This document shows, piece after piece, positions 1-7,677 of a DNA stretch of 64,000 bases. Within the stretch, counting starts at the first letter, position 1, and every line of letters begins with the position of its first letter. The stretch comes from Bog-473 sp963717455 (lineage in GTDB: Bacteria > Actinomycetota > Acidimicrobiia > Acidimicrobiales > RAAP-2), in NCBI GenBank assembly GCA_963717455.1, contig OY970336.1:2542001-2606000 (forward strand), read 5' to 3'. The translations under genes were made by a program, and so were the position numbers. The notes beneath the pieces are model-generated. The model ran no database searches. It was not told the origin of the DNA and was given only the letters and a program-made list of their open reading frames with translations.

Positions 1-1055
1 CTACCGCCGCCGACGAAGCAGTTCGGGCCGAGAGATAAGGTGTCGGTGTTGGCAGCCACGATGGTCGCGTCGAGCGTGGTTGAGCCAGCGTTGTTGACCA
101 GCCCGCCGCCGTCACCGGCGGTATTGCCCGACACGGTCGAGGAGTTGAGTGTCATCGTGCTGACGTTGAAGATGCCGCCGCCGACGCCGCCGCCATTGGC
201 GGTGTTGCCCGACACGGTCGAGGAGTTGAGCGTCAGCGTGCCACCTTGGTTGTAGATGCCGCCGCCGAAGTGACCGAGGTCGGTGTTGCCCGAAACGGTC
301 GAGGAGTTGAGCGTCAGCGTGCCACCGCTGGTGCGGATGCCTCCACCGCCCTGGGCGGCGAGACCGGCGGTATTGCCCGACACGGTCGAGGAGTTGAGCG
401 TCAGCGTGCCGTCGTTGGAGATGCCGCCGCCGCCGAAGCCCGCACCGACGCTGTTTCCCGACACGGTCGAGGAGTTGAGCGTTAGCGTGCCGCCACTCGC
501 GTTGAAGATGCCGCCGGCGCCTTCGTTGTTCGACACGGTCGAAGAGTTGACTGTCAGCGTGCCGTCGTTGGAGATCCCCTGGGCGCTGAGGGCGGAGGAC
601 TTGCCGTTCTCGGTGAGGCCCGAGATGGTCACCGTTCCGCTACCGACGCCGAACACCGTCCCGGCCTGGTTGCCGTTCACCGTAGTGGTCGAGGCCCCGG
701 CTCCGGCGATGGTCAGCGAGTTGAGGGTCGAGGCGTCGATGGTGTCGTTCTCGGTGTAGGTGCCGAGAGCGACGTTGATGGTCACGTCGTCACCGGTCTT
801 GGTTTCCGCGGTAGTGATCGCCGTCTGGATGGAACCACAGGCGGTCGCCAGCGTCGTGCAGTCGCCAGTTCCTCCGACTGCGACATAGAGCGGGACGGCG
901 GTGGGAGCCGCAGACGCGGACTGCGACCCGGCGATCACCGAAGCGACGGCGACGCCCCCGAACACCAGCGACCCGGGCACCAACGCCCGTAGACCCCTGG
1001 CTCGAAAAGCCCACGTGCGCCCGCGCTTGCTCTGATCCGTCTGCGCCCTGCTCAT
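1..1055 (-). CDS. Secreted parallel beta-helix repeat protein (3' end outside window)
   Basis: The reading frame opens at an ATG at 1055 and stays open for 351 codons to the window edge, so the C-terminus is missing. Residues 1-30 are basic and are followed by a hydrophobic stretch ending in SQSASA-AP, a likely Sec signal peptide. After a lead-in (PLYVAVGGTGDCTTLATA, then SIQTAI) come at least six near-identical units built on TLNSSTVSGNTA with GGGI turns. These are typical of right-handed beta-helix, polymorphic-membrane-protein-like repeats, where stacked Asn/Ser/Thr rungs form the helix. The product is probably an exported surface or adhesive protein; no enzyme motif is visible. The overlapping plus-strand frames are shadows of these repeats. 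Confidence 0.85.
   Translation of the reverse strand, partial: MSRAQTDQSKRGRTWAFRARGLRALVPGSLVFGGVAVASVIAGSQSASAAPTAVPLYVAVGGTGDCTTLATACGSIQTAITTAETKTGDDVTINVALGTYTENDTIDASTLNSLTIAGAGASTTTVNGNQAGTVFGVGSGTVTISGLTENGKSSALSAQGISNDGTLTVNSSTVSNNEGAGGIFNASGGTLTLNSSTVSGNSVGAGFGGGGISNDGTLTLNSSTVSGNTAGLAAQGGGGIRTSGGTLTLNSSTVSGNTDLGHFGGGIYNQGGTLTLNSSTVSGNTANGGGVGGGIFNVSTMTLNSSTVSGNTAGDGGGLVNNAGSTTLDATIVAANTDTLSLGPNCFVGGG
128..560 (-). repeat. Tandem coding repeats, 24-29 codons each
   Basis: Six copies of the unit containing GACACGGTCGAGGAGTTGA (plus-strand reading) start near 131, 212, 293, 380, 461 and 533. The spacing is 81, 81, 87, 81 and 72 bases, always a multiple of three. The repeats are therefore protein repeats in the beta-helix gene, not a CRISPR or an integron array. 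Their near identity suggests recent expansion or gene conversion. Confidence 0.9.
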
Positions 1056-1423
1056 AATGCACCTGCCCTTCGCTGTGGGTCGATTTCGCTTCGGGCTCGC
1101 CGCCTCCCGGGCATTCAGATGTGATGTCGCCAAACCCTGGGTGTCTGGGCACGACGGGCTGCCTGAAGGGAAGGGTAAGACATCTCGACGGCTGGCGCAT
1201 CGAGCGATCGCCCTATGGGTCATGGGGCTGTGGTCGCGGCCTCGGCGTCACCCACCGTTCACGCCCTGGTCACACAACGAGCATCGACCGAGCGCAGGGA
1301 AGCGCCGATACCCAGTGAGTGTGCTTCCATAGGAGTCAGCCCGGGACGAACGGATCACATGTATAACGCCGGGACGGTGGGACATTGCATGACAGACTTG
1401 GACTTGAGCGGAGGAGTAAGCCC
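1056..1423. other. Intergenic region, divergent genes
   Basis: This 368-base gap separates the minus-strand beta-helix gene from the plus-strand gene at 1424. It should hold both promoters, but I see no convincing -10/-35 pair, RNA gene or repeat. The short frames in it lack ribosome-binding sites and protein-like composition. Confidence 0.5.
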
Positions 1424-1978
1424 ATGCCTAGGCAATGGTGGCCCACCGTAGAGTCGGCTGGTGCGGTGATAGACAACCAAGGGGTCTGGCCTGCACCCGC
1501 TCCACAATCCAATGGCAGGTTTACGCCGCTGGACGTTGATAGGCATCACAAGCTTGCAATCGTTGTCGGGTATGGCCCGACTCGTCTAAAAGGCGAACTG
1601 GCACTTGGCGTCGATGAGTTCCACGAATCGAAGAAAGGTCAGTGGAGCCACCTCGGCGGAGCGGCGTCCGGGACTCCGTTGGAACAACGTCAACGACTTC
1701 AAGAGCGAAGCCAAGAGCTGCAGCCCCGCCTGGGTGGTAGCTCCGGAGAATTCTTGCTGGAGGAGAGGCCCCGGTATTCGTACATGGTCTTCCTGTGTGG
1801 TCCAGACGTGGCCACCGTTCGGGTCCATCGGAGTCACCGGATCAGAACAGCCGATGTGAGATTGGGGCCTGGCTGGCTCGCAGTTCTGTGGACTCCGGAC
1901 GACCTAGCCACAGTGAATGCCTTTACTGCCGATGGGACGCAGACCTTCACTTGGACGTCGCCACCATTGGCTGCTTGA
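1424..1978 (+). CDS. Hypothetical protein, 184 aa
   Basis: I chose ATG 1424 because GGAGGAG lies at 1410-1416, about seven bases upstream. A longer frame beginning at 1385 has no such site. The protein starts MPRQWWPTVESAG and has no signal peptide or membrane segment. It is moderately hydrophilic with several Trp residues in its C-terminal half. I recognise no family. Its composition and ribosome-binding site support a real gene, but the function is unknown. Confidence 0.6.
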   Translation: MPRQWWPTVESAGAVIDNQGVWPAPAPQSNGRFTPLDVDRHHKLAIVVGYGPTRLKGELALGVDEFHESKKGQWSHLGGAASGTPLEQRQRLQERSQELQPRLGGSSGEFLLEERPRYSYMVFLCGPDVATVRVHRSHRIRTADVRLGPGWLAVLWTPDDLATVNAFTADGTQTFTWTSPPLAA

Positions 1979-2000
1979 TTCCCATTCCGGACACATGGCC

Positions 2001-2020
2001 GGGGTGCCCCAAAACGCCGG
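2001..2020 (+). repeat. Dispersed intergenic repeat, copy 1
   Basis: GGGGTGCCCCAAAACGCCGG lies 22 bases after the stop of the preceding gene. It matches the family consensus GGGTGnCCCC-n-ACGCCGG shared by several other gaps in this window. Confidence 0.6.
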
Positions 2021-2070
2021 GACTGCGACAGGGTTCGCCAGGCTTCGAGCCACCACAAAGAGACCAAGTC

Positions 2071-2601
2071 TTAGTGATCAGCCAGTTCTGCGTTGATGGC
2101 CTTTGACAGCTGCTCGATGTTGATGACTTGCGTCGTATCCACCTCAATCACCCTGCCCAGTCCGACAGGCTGATCGAACTCCGCGAGAAGTGCTGAGTCC
2201 AGGATCGGAGTCACGTGAGCCGGATGGTGCGCCGACTGGGCAGCCCGCCGCTCATAGCGCTCTCTAGCGAGCTCTGGCGGACACGAACAATGCACTTCGA
2301 CCAACTTGGCGCAAAGGCCCGACAACTTGGCCCTCTCGTAATCGCTGTGTGGACGAAAATTGGCTTCAAGTATTACCCGCCGACTCTGTGACGCAAGTGT
2401 CCAAACGACCTCCATTGCGGCTGCACCTAGTCGCCGAGACCATTCGAGATCCCCACCAGGCGGATCGAACACGTCCCAGGGGGTCTCCTTGATGAAGTCC
2501 TTTGCGATCAGGTTCATCTGGAGCGACTCCGCCAGTCTTCCAGCAAGAGTGGTCTTTCCGGACCCTGGGGCGCCCGAGACGAAAACGACCTCACGATCCA
2601 T
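2071..2601 (-). CDS. AAA-family ATPase / small P-loop kinase
   Basis: A 176-aa protein with a Walker A motif GAPGSGKTT at residues 10-18 just after the first strand, the arrangement seen in small nucleotide or antibiotic-type kinases (the Zeta-toxin/chloramphenicol-phosphotransferase-like AAA_33 group). Residues RRAAQSAHHPAH near 123-134 could form a lid. Such proteins phosphorylate small molecules in the cytoplasm; the substrate cannot be read from sequence. The gene stands alone on the minus strand, divergent from the TetR gene. Its 3' end faces the plus-strand gene upstream. Confidence 0.75.
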   Translation of the reverse strand: MDREVVFVSGAPGSGKTTLAGRLAESLQMNLIAKDFIKETPWDVFDPPGGDLEWSRRLGAAAMEVVWTLASQSRRVILEANFRPHSDYERAKLSGLCAKLVEVHCSCPPELARERYERRAAQSAHHPAHVTPILDSALLAEFDQPVGLGRVIEVDTTQVINIEQLSKAINAELADH

Positions 2602-2763
2602 GGCTGGAGTCTATGAATTTGCTCCCCTCGATATCCGGTAGGGAGTGTCCCAGTCCTCGCTGCCGGGACCGGGTGCCGCCCTCCGCACCATGGTGGCAGG
2701 CGATCAATGGTGGCCGGGCATCGCTGTCGCAGGCAATGTCGGGCTGTGGGACTCGTGGCTTGT

Positions 2764-2785
2764 AAACCGACCGATCGGTATGTTT
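2764..2785 (+). promoter_or_regulatory. Probable TetR operator
   Basis: An imperfect 22-base palindrome centred on the perfect core ACCGATCGGT (2770-2779), with outer arms AAAC and GTTT. It ends 11 bases before the TetR start at 2797 and so overlaps the expected promoter. It is probably the autoregulatory operator of that gene. Confidence 0.65.
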
Positions 2786-2796
2786 TACTGTAGGTG

Positions 2797-3492
2797 ATGC
2801 CAACGAGCACAACCGGGGCCCGTCAAGAGCGCGCCGAGCGAACGCGTTCGCTCATCATCGACACCGCAGCCCGGGCGTTTGCCGAGAGCGGCTTCGACGG
2901 CGTCTCCCTCAACGATCTCATTCTGGCCAGTGGGATGAGCAAAGGCGCGTTCTACTTCCACTTCTCGAACAAGGAGGAAGTCGCCCTCGCCGCCTTCCGG
3001 GCCAAGCAGCAGGAGCTGATCGCCCGGCTGCTAGCAGATGCGGAACCGGGTGCATCAGCGAGCGACGAGCTGCGTCGAGCCTTGCGACTCCGAGCGCGGC
3101 TGATCTCCGACGACCCCACCATGCACTGTGTCGTCCGCCTGGGAGCCGACCTGAGCGTCCGCTCCGGCCCTGGCTCGGAGTACGCGTCGTTCCAGGCGCT
3201 CGGAGAGCAATCCATCGCCGACCTGATCGAGCGTGGGGTTCGCTCTGGGGAGTTCGCGGCGGGTCTCGGTGCCCTTTCCACGGCTCGGGCGATCTTTGCT
3301 TGGATCGTCGGAATCGACTCACTGTCGCTCCTGGACACCGGCGGCAAGGACCTCGAGGAGCGAACCGAGGAGGTCCTGGCCCTGATGATGCCGATGCTCG
3401 CCGCCCGACATCCCACCGATCCGGCGAAGAAGACCCGCTCCGCTGCAAGTCGAAACAGGACAGGGAGCGCCAGGAACACGAGAGCGAGGTAA
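2797..3492 (+). CDS. TetR/AcrR family transcriptional regulator
   Basis: A 231-aa protein (a GTG one codon upstream is also possible). Residues 10-60 form the TetR helix-turn-helix, with the hallmark GMSKGAFYFHFSNKEEV at about 46-62. The rest is the helical ligand-binding domain, and a basic tail follows residue 205. It resembles regulators that repress themselves and a neighbouring operon until a hydrophobic ligand binds. The stop codon is only two bases before the next gene, so the two are co-transcribed. The palindrome at 2764-2785 is the likely binding site. Confidence 0.9.
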   Translation: MPTSTTGARQERAERTRSLIIDTAARAFAESGFDGVSLNDLILASGMSKGAFYFHFSNKEEVALAAFRAKQQELIARLLADAEPGASASDELRRALRLRARLISDDPTMHCVVRLGADLSVRSGPGSEYASFQALGEQSIADLIERGVRSGEFAAGLGALSTARAIFAWIVGIDSLSLLDTGGKDLEERTEEVLALMMPMLAARHPTDPAKKTRSAASRNRTGSARNTRAR

Positions 3493-3494
3493 CG

Positions 3495-4019
3495 ATGAAC
3501 ACGAGGACTGATCTCACCGTCGGGGGCGACAAGCTGCCGCCGCTCATCCCCAGAACGATGAACAGGCTGACGGCACCCAAGAGTGCGCCCGCAGCAATGT
3601 TGCGGATCCACCGATGGATCTATCGCCGAAGTGATGGCCGGGTCGGTCCCGGCATGATCGGGGCGTGGACCCTCCTCTTGCGCACCGTCGGTCGCAGAAC
3701 CGGCCAGCCCCGGTTGACGGCTCTGGTATTCGCGCGGGACGGGGAAACGATCATTGTGGCCGCCTCGAACGACGGAAGGGATAACGCACCGGCCTGGTTC
3801 CACAACTTGTGCGCCAGGCCGGAAGTCGAAGTCCAGGTGGGTCGCAGGCGGTTCCCTGGAAGCGCCACGGTCATCGACTCGACGCATGCCGACTATCCAC
3901 GGCTCTGGGAACTCATGAACGGGACCAACAACAGGCGGTATGACGTGTACCAAGCGAAAACTTCTCGGCCGATCCCTCTGGTAGCAATCGTTGCAAACCC
4001 GAGGCAACCGACCCCATAG
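3495..4019 (+). CDS. Nitroreductase/deazaflavin-dependent oxidoreductase (DUF385)
   Basis: A 174-aa protein whose C-terminal two-thirds carry the DUF385 split-barrel signature LLLRTVGRRTGQPRLTAL and then PAWFHNLCARPEVEVQVG. These features are typical of actinobacterial F420H2-dependent quinone/nitro-reductases such as the Ddn group. By family knowledge it binds cofactor F420, but the individual substrate is unknown. ATG 3495 follows GAGGT and lies two bases after the TetR stop, implying coupled translation. The operon suggests a redox response to the ligand sensed by the regulator. Confidence 0.85.
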   Translation: MNTRTDLTVGGDKLPPLIPRTMNRLTAPKSAPAAMLRIHRWIYRRSDGRVGPGMIGAWTLLLRTVGRRTGQPRLTALVFARDGETIIVAASNDGRDNAPAWFHNLCARPEVEVQVGRRRFPGSATVIDSTHADYPRLWELMNGTNNRRYDVYQAKTSRPIPLVAIVANPRQPTP

Positions 4020-4075
4020 CCATCCGCAACTGCAGCCGATGCGGATCAGGTCCGAGGGTGTGTCCCACTTCGCTG

Positions 4076-4096
4076 GGGTGCCACCCGGCGGCACCC
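4076..4096 (+). terminator. Stem-loop after the DUF385 gene
   Basis: GGGTGCC and GGCACCC form a perfect seven-pair stem around a seven-base loop, 57 bases past the stop at 4019. No T-run follows. It may be a weak terminator or a member of the repeat family that happens to fold. Confidence 0.4.
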
Positions 4097-4274
4097 TGGG
4101 GATACCCATCGACAGGATGATCCGGTATGCGGCAACCGACGGGCCAGTAGTGGGCGGCCGAAGGGTGTCGGATCTTTTTGAGTATTCCTTGCCTATACCC
4201 GACAAACTATCGATCTTGGATCGGCCAAGCGGCGACTTGCCGACCCCCAATGAGATTGAGATTGGAGGATTGAG

Positions 4275-4745
4275 ATGCCGACCTTGGAGCCAGTGGACGA
4301 GACCTATTTCGAACGCGCGCCTCAACGATTCGTCCACACGTGGTCAATAGCTCGACCAGCCGAGAAGGTATGGGCCGAACTGGTCGCCGAACAACCATTG
4401 CACTGGCTCCGAGGACTGCGACTCCGGTGGACGTCCTCACCTCCCTTCGGGGTGGGGACGACCCGCCAAGGCAAGATGATGATGGGTGGGATGACGACCA
4501 TTGATGAGTACTTCTTCATTTGGGAAGAAGGTCGGCGCTACGCCTTCTACGTCACCCACACGAATGCTCCGATCTTCAAGTCGTTCGCCGAGGACTACGT
4601 CGTAGAACCCGACGGCGCCGACCGTTGCCGATTCACCTGGCACATCGCGGCGACGCCAAGCGCGCTCGGCCGGCTAGCCGCGCCAATGAACAAACGGCTG
4701 GCTAACCGCAGCTTCAGCGACACCAGCCGCTACTTCAACGCCTGA
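4275..4745 (+). CDS. SRPBCC family protein (polyketide cyclase/dehydrase-like)
   Basis: A 156-aa protein; the start at 4275 has GGAGG eight bases upstream. The N-terminal segment RFVHTWSIARPAEKVWAELV is the typical first strand and helix of the Bet v1-like START fold. It is followed by alternating strands and a C-terminal long helix (LGRLAAPMNKRLANRSFSD). Such proteins bind hydrophobic ligands and can act as cyclases, dehydrases or carriers. No catalytic residue is diagnostic, so the role is open. It stands alone, just upstream of an insertion sequence. Confidence 0.75.
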   Translation: MPTLEPVDETYFERAPQRFVHTWSIARPAEKVWAELVAEQPLHWLRGLRLRWTSSPPFGVGTTRQGKMMMGGMTTIDEYFFIWEEGRRYAFYVTHTNAPIFKSFAEDYVVEPDGADRCRFTWHIAATPSALGRLAAPMNKRLANRSFSDTSRYFNA

Positions 4746-4911
4746 CTGGCGACAGCAACCTGTACCTACCCGGTTGCAATCTACCGATACCGGCGGGCGC
4801 TAAATGCCCCACTAATCAGTATGGAACGGCCGGCTCCTCCGGCATCCGCATTTACGTGGATCATTCACCTGTCGGTGAAAGGAGCCGACATACGGAAGGA
4901 AGGAGCCAGCC

Positions 4912-6015
4912 GTGTCCAGTATTGCGCACCGAGGATTTGTCCACCTGGGGATGGACGTGTCGAAGGACTCGATCGCCGTGGCGGTGCTGTCGCCCGATCG
5001 TGACACCGCCGAGTTCGACAAGATCTTCCACGACACCGATTCGGTCCGACGACTGGTCAAACGCCTCGGGAAGCCCAAGGGGATCTGGGCCTGCTATGAA
5101 GCGGGCCCGACCGGTTATGACCTCCAACGCTTGCTCACCTCGATGGGGGTGCGCTGCGACGTGGTGGCCCCCTCCTTGATCCCGAAGGGCTCGGGCGATC
5201 GAGTGAAGACCGACCGCAGAGATGCACGACGACTGGCGGGGTTGCACCGGGCCGGTGAGCTCACCCCGGTCGCCATCCCCACGCCGGCCGAAGAGGGAGT
5301 GCGCGATCTCTGTCGCACGCGCAGTGACATGGTCCAAGATCTCACCCGGGCCCGCAACCGGCTGAGCGGATTCCTGCTCCGTCACAGTGTCGTGTGGCGA
5401 GGAGGGTCGAAGTGGACCGAACGCCATCGACGCTGGCTTGCCACGTTGTCCTTCGACGATCCGGCCATCGCAACCACCTTCTCCCATTACCTGGCCACGG
5501 TGAAGCTGCGGGACACCGCGCTCGAGTCTGTGGAGGCCGATCTGGTGCCCTGGTGCACCAAGGACCCCTTCGGCGAACAGGTGCCACGCTTGGCCGCCTA
5601 CCGGGGCGTGACCACAATCGGTGCGCTGTGTCTGGCTGCCGAGGTGTTCGACTGGCGTCGGTTCCCCAAGGCACGACCTTTCATGAGCTTCACCGGTCTC
5701 GTGCCCGGGGAGAACTCGACGGGTCTCACCCAGCGGCGTGGCTCGATCACCCGGGCCGGCAATGCCCACCTGCGGGGCCAGCTCTGTGAAGCGGCCTGGG
5801 CCTACCAGCACAGCCCAAACGTCGGGGCCGGCATCAGAGAGCGCCAAGTAGGTGTGCCGCCCGAGACCGTTGCCCGCTCGTGGGCCGCGCAGATCCGACT
5901 GTCCAAGCGGTTCCGCCAACTCGCTGCCCACAAGAACGTGCGCTCGGTCGTGGCCGCAGCCATAGCCCGCGAGCTCGCGGGGTTCCTCTGGGCCGAGATG
6001 GTGGCCGAGGTCTGA
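4912..6015 (+). CDS. IS110/IS1111 family DEDD transposase
   Basis: A 367-aa protein starting at GTG 4912 behind AAGGAAGGAG. The N-terminal RuvC-like domain shows GMDVSKD, YEAGPTGYD and KTDRRDARR, which supply the DEDD acidic residues. The C-terminal Transposase_20 domain contains RLAAYRGVTTIGALCLAAEV and FTGLVPGENSTG with the candidate catalytic serine. IS110 recombinases move circular double-stranded DNA without target duplication and, in characterised members, use a bridge RNA. The protein is full length and looks intact. It has the same length as copy B and about four residues in five identical. Confidence 0.95.
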   Translation: MSSIAHRGFVHLGMDVSKDSIAVAVLSPDRDTAEFDKIFHDTDSVRRLVKRLGKPKGIWACYEAGPTGYDLQRLLTSMGVRCDVVAPSLIPKGSGDRVKTDRRDARRLAGLHRAGELTPVAIPTPAEEGVRDLCRTRSDMVQDLTRARNRLSGFLLRHSVVWRGGSKWTERHRRWLATLSFDDPAIATTFSHYLATVKLRDTALESVEADLVPWCTKDPFGEQVPRLAAYRGVTTIGALCLAAEVFDWRRFPKARPFMSFTGLVPGENSTGLTQRRGSITRAGNAHLRGQLCEAAWAYQHSPNVGAGIRERQVGVPPETVARSWAAQIRLSKRFRQLAAHKNVRSVVAAAIARELAGFLWAEMVAEV

Positions 6016-6488
6016 CACCGTGATCTTCCCGTCGCTCAGCGCGCGATCGGCGCCGCGTCTGAGCGAGCCCTCCACGACGCGCCGGAGCACCGCCGCAGCA
6101 GATCTGATCCTCGCCGGCGTTACGCCCACCATCGCACTTTGTGGCGATGTCACGGGCGCCCCTATTCAGAGGCAACTACCTGCGAATGGCTTTACTGCGA
6201 TTTCGACTCGCGTACATCATCGTGGCGGTTCTCCGATCCACTGCGCTCCGGCGCGTCGTCGATGGCTCGCTCGACCACCACCGCCATCGGCACGGGGAGA
6301 CGAGTAGCAGCCTCCTCCCCGGTGTCAACACCGTTCGTCCTCACCCTTCGGGCTCCGGGCGCTCCGTGTTGACACCGGGGCCCCACCGACTGCTCAAGAG
6401 CGATCAAGCGCCGCGCCACTGGTGCGTCGCGGTCAAAAGCCAGTCCGCCGGACCTTCGCGCGGGAGGTTGACATGCCGTTCCACATCA
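6016..6488. ncRNA. Candidate bridge RNA region of IS copy A
   Basis: This non-coding 3' end is conserved in copy B although it encodes no protein. It contains CGCCGGCGTT (6112-6121), complementary to the right target half AACGCCGG. It also contains GCCCCTATTCA (6168-6178), resembling the left target half. Between them CATCGC (6130-6135) pairs with GCGATG (6144-6149). Further on is a perfect 15-pair stem, CCCCGGTGTCAACAC (6317-6331) with its complement at 6366-6380. IS1111-group elements are known to carry their RNA downstream. The transcript ends and strand are not determined. Confidence 0.55.
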
Positions 6489-6499
6489 ACGCCGGGTAG

Positions 6500-6919
6500 G
6501 TGGGTCACTTCGGACAATCGAAGTGGCAGACTTCGTTGGTGTTCGATGCAAGTTCGGTTGAGGGATTCGGTGCATACAAGCGCGATTTGCTTTTGGGTGC
6601 GTTTACTTTCGTCAACGGTGTGTATGAGGCGTGGTGGCGGGCCAACACCTTGTTTCCCGAGCGGGCTCTTTCAGAGCGGCTGGCGATGGCAGAGCAGGCG
6701 ATTCGAGAGCTTGTCGCCGAGGGCCTCATCGTCTTGATTCGAGATGAGAATGAGCCCCAGGGCAGTGAAATCCCTCATTCGGACACAGAGGAAGTACTCA
6801 AACGATTCGATACGTGGGAAGTCGCATACGAGGGAATCAAGGTGCACTTCACCATCACGAGCGCCGGAGAGAGGTCCCTCAGAGAGGGCGGAAGTTTGGA
6901 AGGAAAATCGGCAGGGTGA
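6500..6919 (+). CDS. Hypothetical protein, 139 aa
   Basis: The frame starts at a GTG 12 bases beyond the insertion sequence, inside its target repeat. The native start may therefore have been displaced; a TTG at 6536 or GTG at 6539 is an alternative. The protein contains LAMAEQAIRELVAEGLIVLIRDE, which resembles the last helices and wing of a winged-helix fold, and ends in a charged tail. No family is recognised. The stop overlaps a copy of the dispersed repeat. Confidence 0.55.
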   Translation: MGHFGQSKWQTSLVFDASSVEGFGAYKRDLLLGAFTFVNGVYEAWWRANTLFPERALSERLAMAEQAIRELVAEGLIVLIRDENEPQGSEIPHSDTEEVLKRFDTWEVAYEGIKVHFTITSAGERSLREGGSLEGKSAG

Positions 6920-6932
6920 CCCCGTACGCCGG
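6913..6932 (+). repeat. Dispersed intergenic repeat, copy 2
   Basis: AGGGTGACCCCGTACGCCGG overlaps the stop codon of the preceding gene. It continues as GTCGGGGTGA, so CCCCG and CGGGG can pair. Confidence 0.65.
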
Positions 6933-6989
6933 GTCGGGGTGAGGACGGACGCAGAACGACCGCCGGGGCGGACGGTGGCGATGGCTAAC

Positions 6990-7175
6990 TCAGCTCGGCC
7001 CCTTGAGCTTCAGCCTCTCGACCTCATCGGCCAGCGTGACGACGCACGTTGCCAGGGCGTGAACGGCGAAGGCAAGCGTGTGCAGCTCACCTCCCTCGGG
7101 ATGGCGGATCATGATCGGCTCAACTCGTTGGTCGGCCTCGGCCGCTTCCGCTGCAACTGCTCGTAGGTCTGTCAT
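6990..7175 (-). CDS. Small hypothetical protein, 61 aa
   Basis: The frame from ATG 7175 encodes MTDLRAVAAEAAEADQ followed by a short amphipathic, Leu/Val-rich C-terminal half that could form a helical hairpin. A longer version from 7253 adds a proline-rich leader with no ribosome-binding site. No family is recognised. It is kept because composition is reasonable and nothing else occupies the gap; it could be spurious. Confidence 0.35.
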   Translation of the reverse strand: MTDLRAVAAEAAEADQRVEPIMIRHPEGGELHTLAFAVHALATCVVTLADEVERLKLKGPS

Positions 7176-7282
7176 GGGTGAAGCGTACGGCGGCGCTGTA
7201 CGAATCGGCTCTAACAGTGTCGCCGGCGGAGGGTAAGTCGAGACGCAGAACATTCGGTCGAACTGCCCCCGCTCGCTGCCGG

Positions 7283-7642
7283 CTATGGGAGCGTCTCCAT
7301 CATGGCGATCACCGCATCGCGCGGATAGCCCTGTGAGCGAGCGAAAACCAAGAGCTCTTTGATCTTTGCCTGGACCGCACCCTGTTGAGGAGTGCCGGTG
7401 ACCGTGATGCCGCGGCCCCTCCCGAACTCGACAAGACCTTCGTCTCTCAGGATGTGCATGGCGCGCAACACGGTGTTCTTGTTGACGCCCAATACTGCCG
7501 CGATGTCCTGAACGAGCGGAAGCCGCTCGCCTGGGACGGCTTCCCCTTCGGCAATCGCTCGACGGATTTCCGCCGCCACCTGGTCGTGCAACAAGACCGG
7601 GTCGTTGCGGTCTACGTTGACAGATAGCATAGTACTAGTCAT
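7283..7642 (-). CDS. GntR family transcriptional regulator (YtrA-like)
   Basis: A 119-aa protein with an N-terminal winged helix (HDQVAAEIRRAIAEGEAVPG, then VLGVNKNTVLRAMHILRDEG) and only a short C-terminal helical part. This matches the small YtrA subfamily of GntR regulators, which usually control ABC transporter or membrane-protein genes. Starts at 7642 or 7630 are both possible, and both lie inside the palindrome at 7628-7654. It is divergent from the membrane protein at 7678, its most likely target. Confidence 0.85.
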   Translation of the reverse strand: MTSTMLSVNVDRNDPVLLHDQVAAEIRRAIAEGEAVPGERLPLVQDIAAVLGVNKNTVLRAMHILRDEGLVEFGRGRGITVTGTPQQGAVQAKIKELLVFARSQGYPRDAVIAMMETLP

Positions 7643-7654
7643 AGTAGTTCTATG
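7628..7654. promoter_or_regulatory. GntR operator in divergent promoter
   Basis: CATAGTACTA (7628-7637) and TAGTTCTATG (7645-7654) form an inverted repeat with nine of ten positions paired and a seven-base spacer. The site covers the regulator's start codon and the promoter area of the gene at 7678. This suggests that binding blocks both genes. Confidence 0.65.
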
Positions 7655-7677
7655 TCCGGCCCTTGCCAAGCACCAAG

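Larger units (their letters stand above)
4819..6488 (+). mobile_element. IS110-family (IS1111-like) insertion sequence, copy A
   Basis: The 1670-base element was delimited by comparison with copy B at 16061. Homology begins just after the flanking CA at 4817-4818 and ends with CA at 6487-6488. Subterminal inverted repeats TGGAACGGC (4822-4830) and GCCGTTCCA (6475-6483) lie a few bases inside the ends, as in the IS1111 group. There is no target duplication, as expected for this family. The left non-coding end is short (93 bases) and the right is long (473 bases). The flanking DNA resembles the two halves of the dispersed repeat. Confidence 0.85.

Noticed and set aside
121..560. Regularly spaced repeats resembling a CRISPR array
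   Set aside because: Spacing is always a multiple of three and the minus strand reads through as one beta-helix protein; the between-repeat parts are themselves similar.
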